NCBI GenBank assembly: GCA_964402925.1
Contig: CAYOED010000055.1
Span: 1 to 24,642 of the forward strand
Source of the DNA: Suilimivivens sp964402925
GTDB lineage: Bacteria; Bacillota; Clostridia; Lachnospirales; Lachnospiraceae
Direction of reading: 5' to 3'
Length of the DNA: 24,642 nt
The position numbers and the translations under genes are program-made. Position 1 is the stretch's first letter; each line of letters opens with the position of its first letter. The notes beneath the pieces are model-generated. The model was given only the letters and a program-made list of their open reading frames with translations, was not told the origin of the DNA and made no database searches. Positions 23,653 through 24,642 of this stretch are shown here, piece by piece.

Positions 23653-24342
23653 ATGAAAGAGAAGAAGGATTTATTAAGCGATAAGAAATACGAAGCAGTT
23701 ATATTTGATTTAGACGGTACATTACTCAATACCTTGGAAGATTTAAAGGATAGTGTGAATTACGGACTGAAAAAGTATAATATGCCGGAGAGAACACTTG
23801 AGGAGATCCGACATTTTGTCGGAAATGGGGTCCAAAGACTGGTGGCGCTTGCAGTACCGGAAGGAACCGGAGTGGAAGAACAGGATAAGGTATTTACCGC
23901 CTTCAAGGAACATTACAAAGAACATTGTAATGATAAGACGGACCTGTATCCCGGAATACCGGAACTTCTGGCAGAATTAAAAAAACAAGCGTTTTCCATG
24001 GCAATCGTGTCCAACAAGCTACAGGAGGGCGTAGATGCGCTGAGCAGGCAATACTTTAAATCGTATTTAAACACAGCAATTGGAGCAAAAGAAGGAATCC
24101 GGAAAAAGCCGGCGCCCGATTCCGTGCTGGAAGCACTGCGGATTTTAAATGTTCCAAAGGAACGTGCCGTTTATGTAGGGGATTCAGAGGTGGATATTGC
24201 CACTGCCCGGAATACACAGATGGACTGCATTACAGTGACATGGGGGTTCCGGACACGAAAAGAACAGGAAGCAGCGGGAGCAACTGTATTCGTGGACAGA
24301 CCAGAGGAAATCATACCGCTGCTGTATCGAACATCAGAATAA
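23653..24342 (+). CDS. HAD-family phosphatase, phosphoglycolate-phosphatase-like
   Basis: A 229-residue cytoplasmic phosphatase. HAD motifs: FDLDGTLLNT (nucleophile Asp19, acid Asp21), AIVSNK (motif II), RKKPAPDS (motif III Lys) and VGDSEVDIATA (motif IV). A helical cap lies between motifs I and II (VGNGVQRLVALAVPEG). The pattern is closest to the Gph/PGPase subgroup, which removes phosphate from phosphoglycolate and related small phosphates. The ribosome site (AGAAGG) is about 12 bases from the ATG. It lies 7 bases after the MATE stop, so co-transcription is likely. The exact substrate cannot be fixed from sequence. Confidence 0.9.
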   Translation: MKEKKDLLSDKKYEAVIFDLDGTLLNTLEDLKDSVNYGLKKYNMPERTLEEIRHFVGNGVQRLVALAVPEGTGVEEQDKVFTAFKEHYKEHCNDKTDLYPGIPELLAELKKQAFSMAIVSNKLQEGVDALSRQYFKSYLNTAIGAKEGIRKKPAPDSVLEALRILNVPKERAVYVGDSEVDIATARNTQMDCITVTWGFRTRKEQEAAGATVFVDRPEEIIPLLYRTSE

Positions 24343-24376
24343 AAATTAAATTTGTATTTAATATTTGAAAAATATA

Positions 24377-24430
24377 AAAATGCATCAGTCACATTTTCTT
24401 TACAGAAGGATCATGTGATTGATGCATTTT
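24377..24430. terminator. Long hairpin terminator after the MATE-HAD operon
   Basis: AAAATGCATCA (24377-24387), G, TCACAT (24389-24394) pairs with ATGTGA (24413-24418), T, TGATGCATTTT (24420-24430). This gives an 18-bp stem with a single G-T pair and an 18-base loop. The A- and T-tracts at the base suit termination in both directions. Confidence 0.8.
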
Positions 24431-24642
24431 ATTATAGATATAAAAGACTTTGAATAAGATATACGAGATTTATGGTTACCTTTCACGCATTAGTCAACGT
24501 TAGCTTCTCAGAGCTGTGTGTGTTATTTTTCACAGAGTAGCCAGTAGCCCGCACAGGACAGGTAAATATACCAACGTCGTCGCGCTTCCGCTCCATAAAA
24601 ACGTAACAGACGCTAGACTCGAAAGAACCTCGTCAAGCGCTG
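24431..24642. other. No supported gene; composition shift at window end
   Basis: This stretch carries no open frame with a ribosome site. From about 24,530 it becomes richer in CG dinucleotides than the flanking intergenic DNA. On the minus strand a 37-codon frame (ATG near 24,595, stop near 24,486) and an overlapping one exist, but neither has a ribosome site. It may be the edge of a repeat or of a gene continuing beyond the window. Confidence 0.3.

Noticed and set aside
1..24642. CRISPR arrays, tRNA or rRNA genes, riboswitches, transposases
   Set aside because: By eye I found no regular repeat-spacer array, cloverleaf, rRNA segment, known riboswitch core or transposase/integrase reading frame; a covariance-model scan (Rfam, tRNAscan) would be decisive.

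Overview
The window looks like chromosome from a spore-forming, gut-type member of the Clostridia, most likely Lachnospiraceae. The evidence is the family content: a SpoIID/LysM spore-type protein, DUF4474, DUF4125, two clostridial MATE pumps, and strong AGGAGG ribosome sites with TTGACA/TATAAT promoters. The assignment is inferred from gene families; no rRNA or tRNA is present to confirm it.

Bases 1-4,830 are an AT-rich accessory island. It holds a minus-strand MqsR/RelE-like protein with its own strong promoter, a lipoprotein gene broken by two compensating homopolymer indels, and a row of plus-strand genes that look like collected orphan immunity genes. Among these is an ADP-ribosylglycohydrolase with a cysteine-rich N-terminus. 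Several short gene tails lie between them; one overlaps the next start codon. The row ends in a truncated XRE-type helix-turn-helix gene coupled to a lone fragment resembling the LPD3 domain of large polyvalent toxin-like proteins. An in-frame TAG separates that fragment from more linker-like codons. No complete toxin is visible, so the island reads as recombined toxin/immunity debris, some of it probably still functional.

Bases 5,047-9,800 hold small regulated modules: a membrane-anchored alpha/beta hydrolase with an XRE-AbrB fusion regulator, a GNAT acetyltransferase, and a TetR-MFS efflux operon. The efflux operon has a consensus promoter and a perfect 10-1-10 palindromic operator, and is bracketed by two imperfect direct repeats of about 39 bp. 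A dimeric alpha/beta-barrel protein and a small membrane protein follow on the minus strand. Bases 9,800-10,560 are poor in convincing genes.

Bases 10,564-14,840 form a plus-strand cluster: an amylosucrase-like GH13 enzyme, a LacI-type regulator with its own promoter, and a MATE exporter ending at a hairpin that contains its stop codon. From 14,857 onward the genes look like ordinary chromosome: a large SpoIID/peptidoglycan-binding/LysM protein (minus), a small two-helix membrane protein, a DUF4474-metallophosphoesterase pair (minus), a divergent 777-residue TPR/DUF4037/DUF4125 protein, an Amidase_3 hydrolase (minus), a second MATE exporter and a HAD phosphatase, then a long hairpin terminator. 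The last 210 bases carry no gene I can support.

The least understood functional units are the toxin/immunity island (691-4826) and the divergent pair of loci at 17,296-21,556, which combines uncharacterised domains with a probable nucleotidyltransferase.
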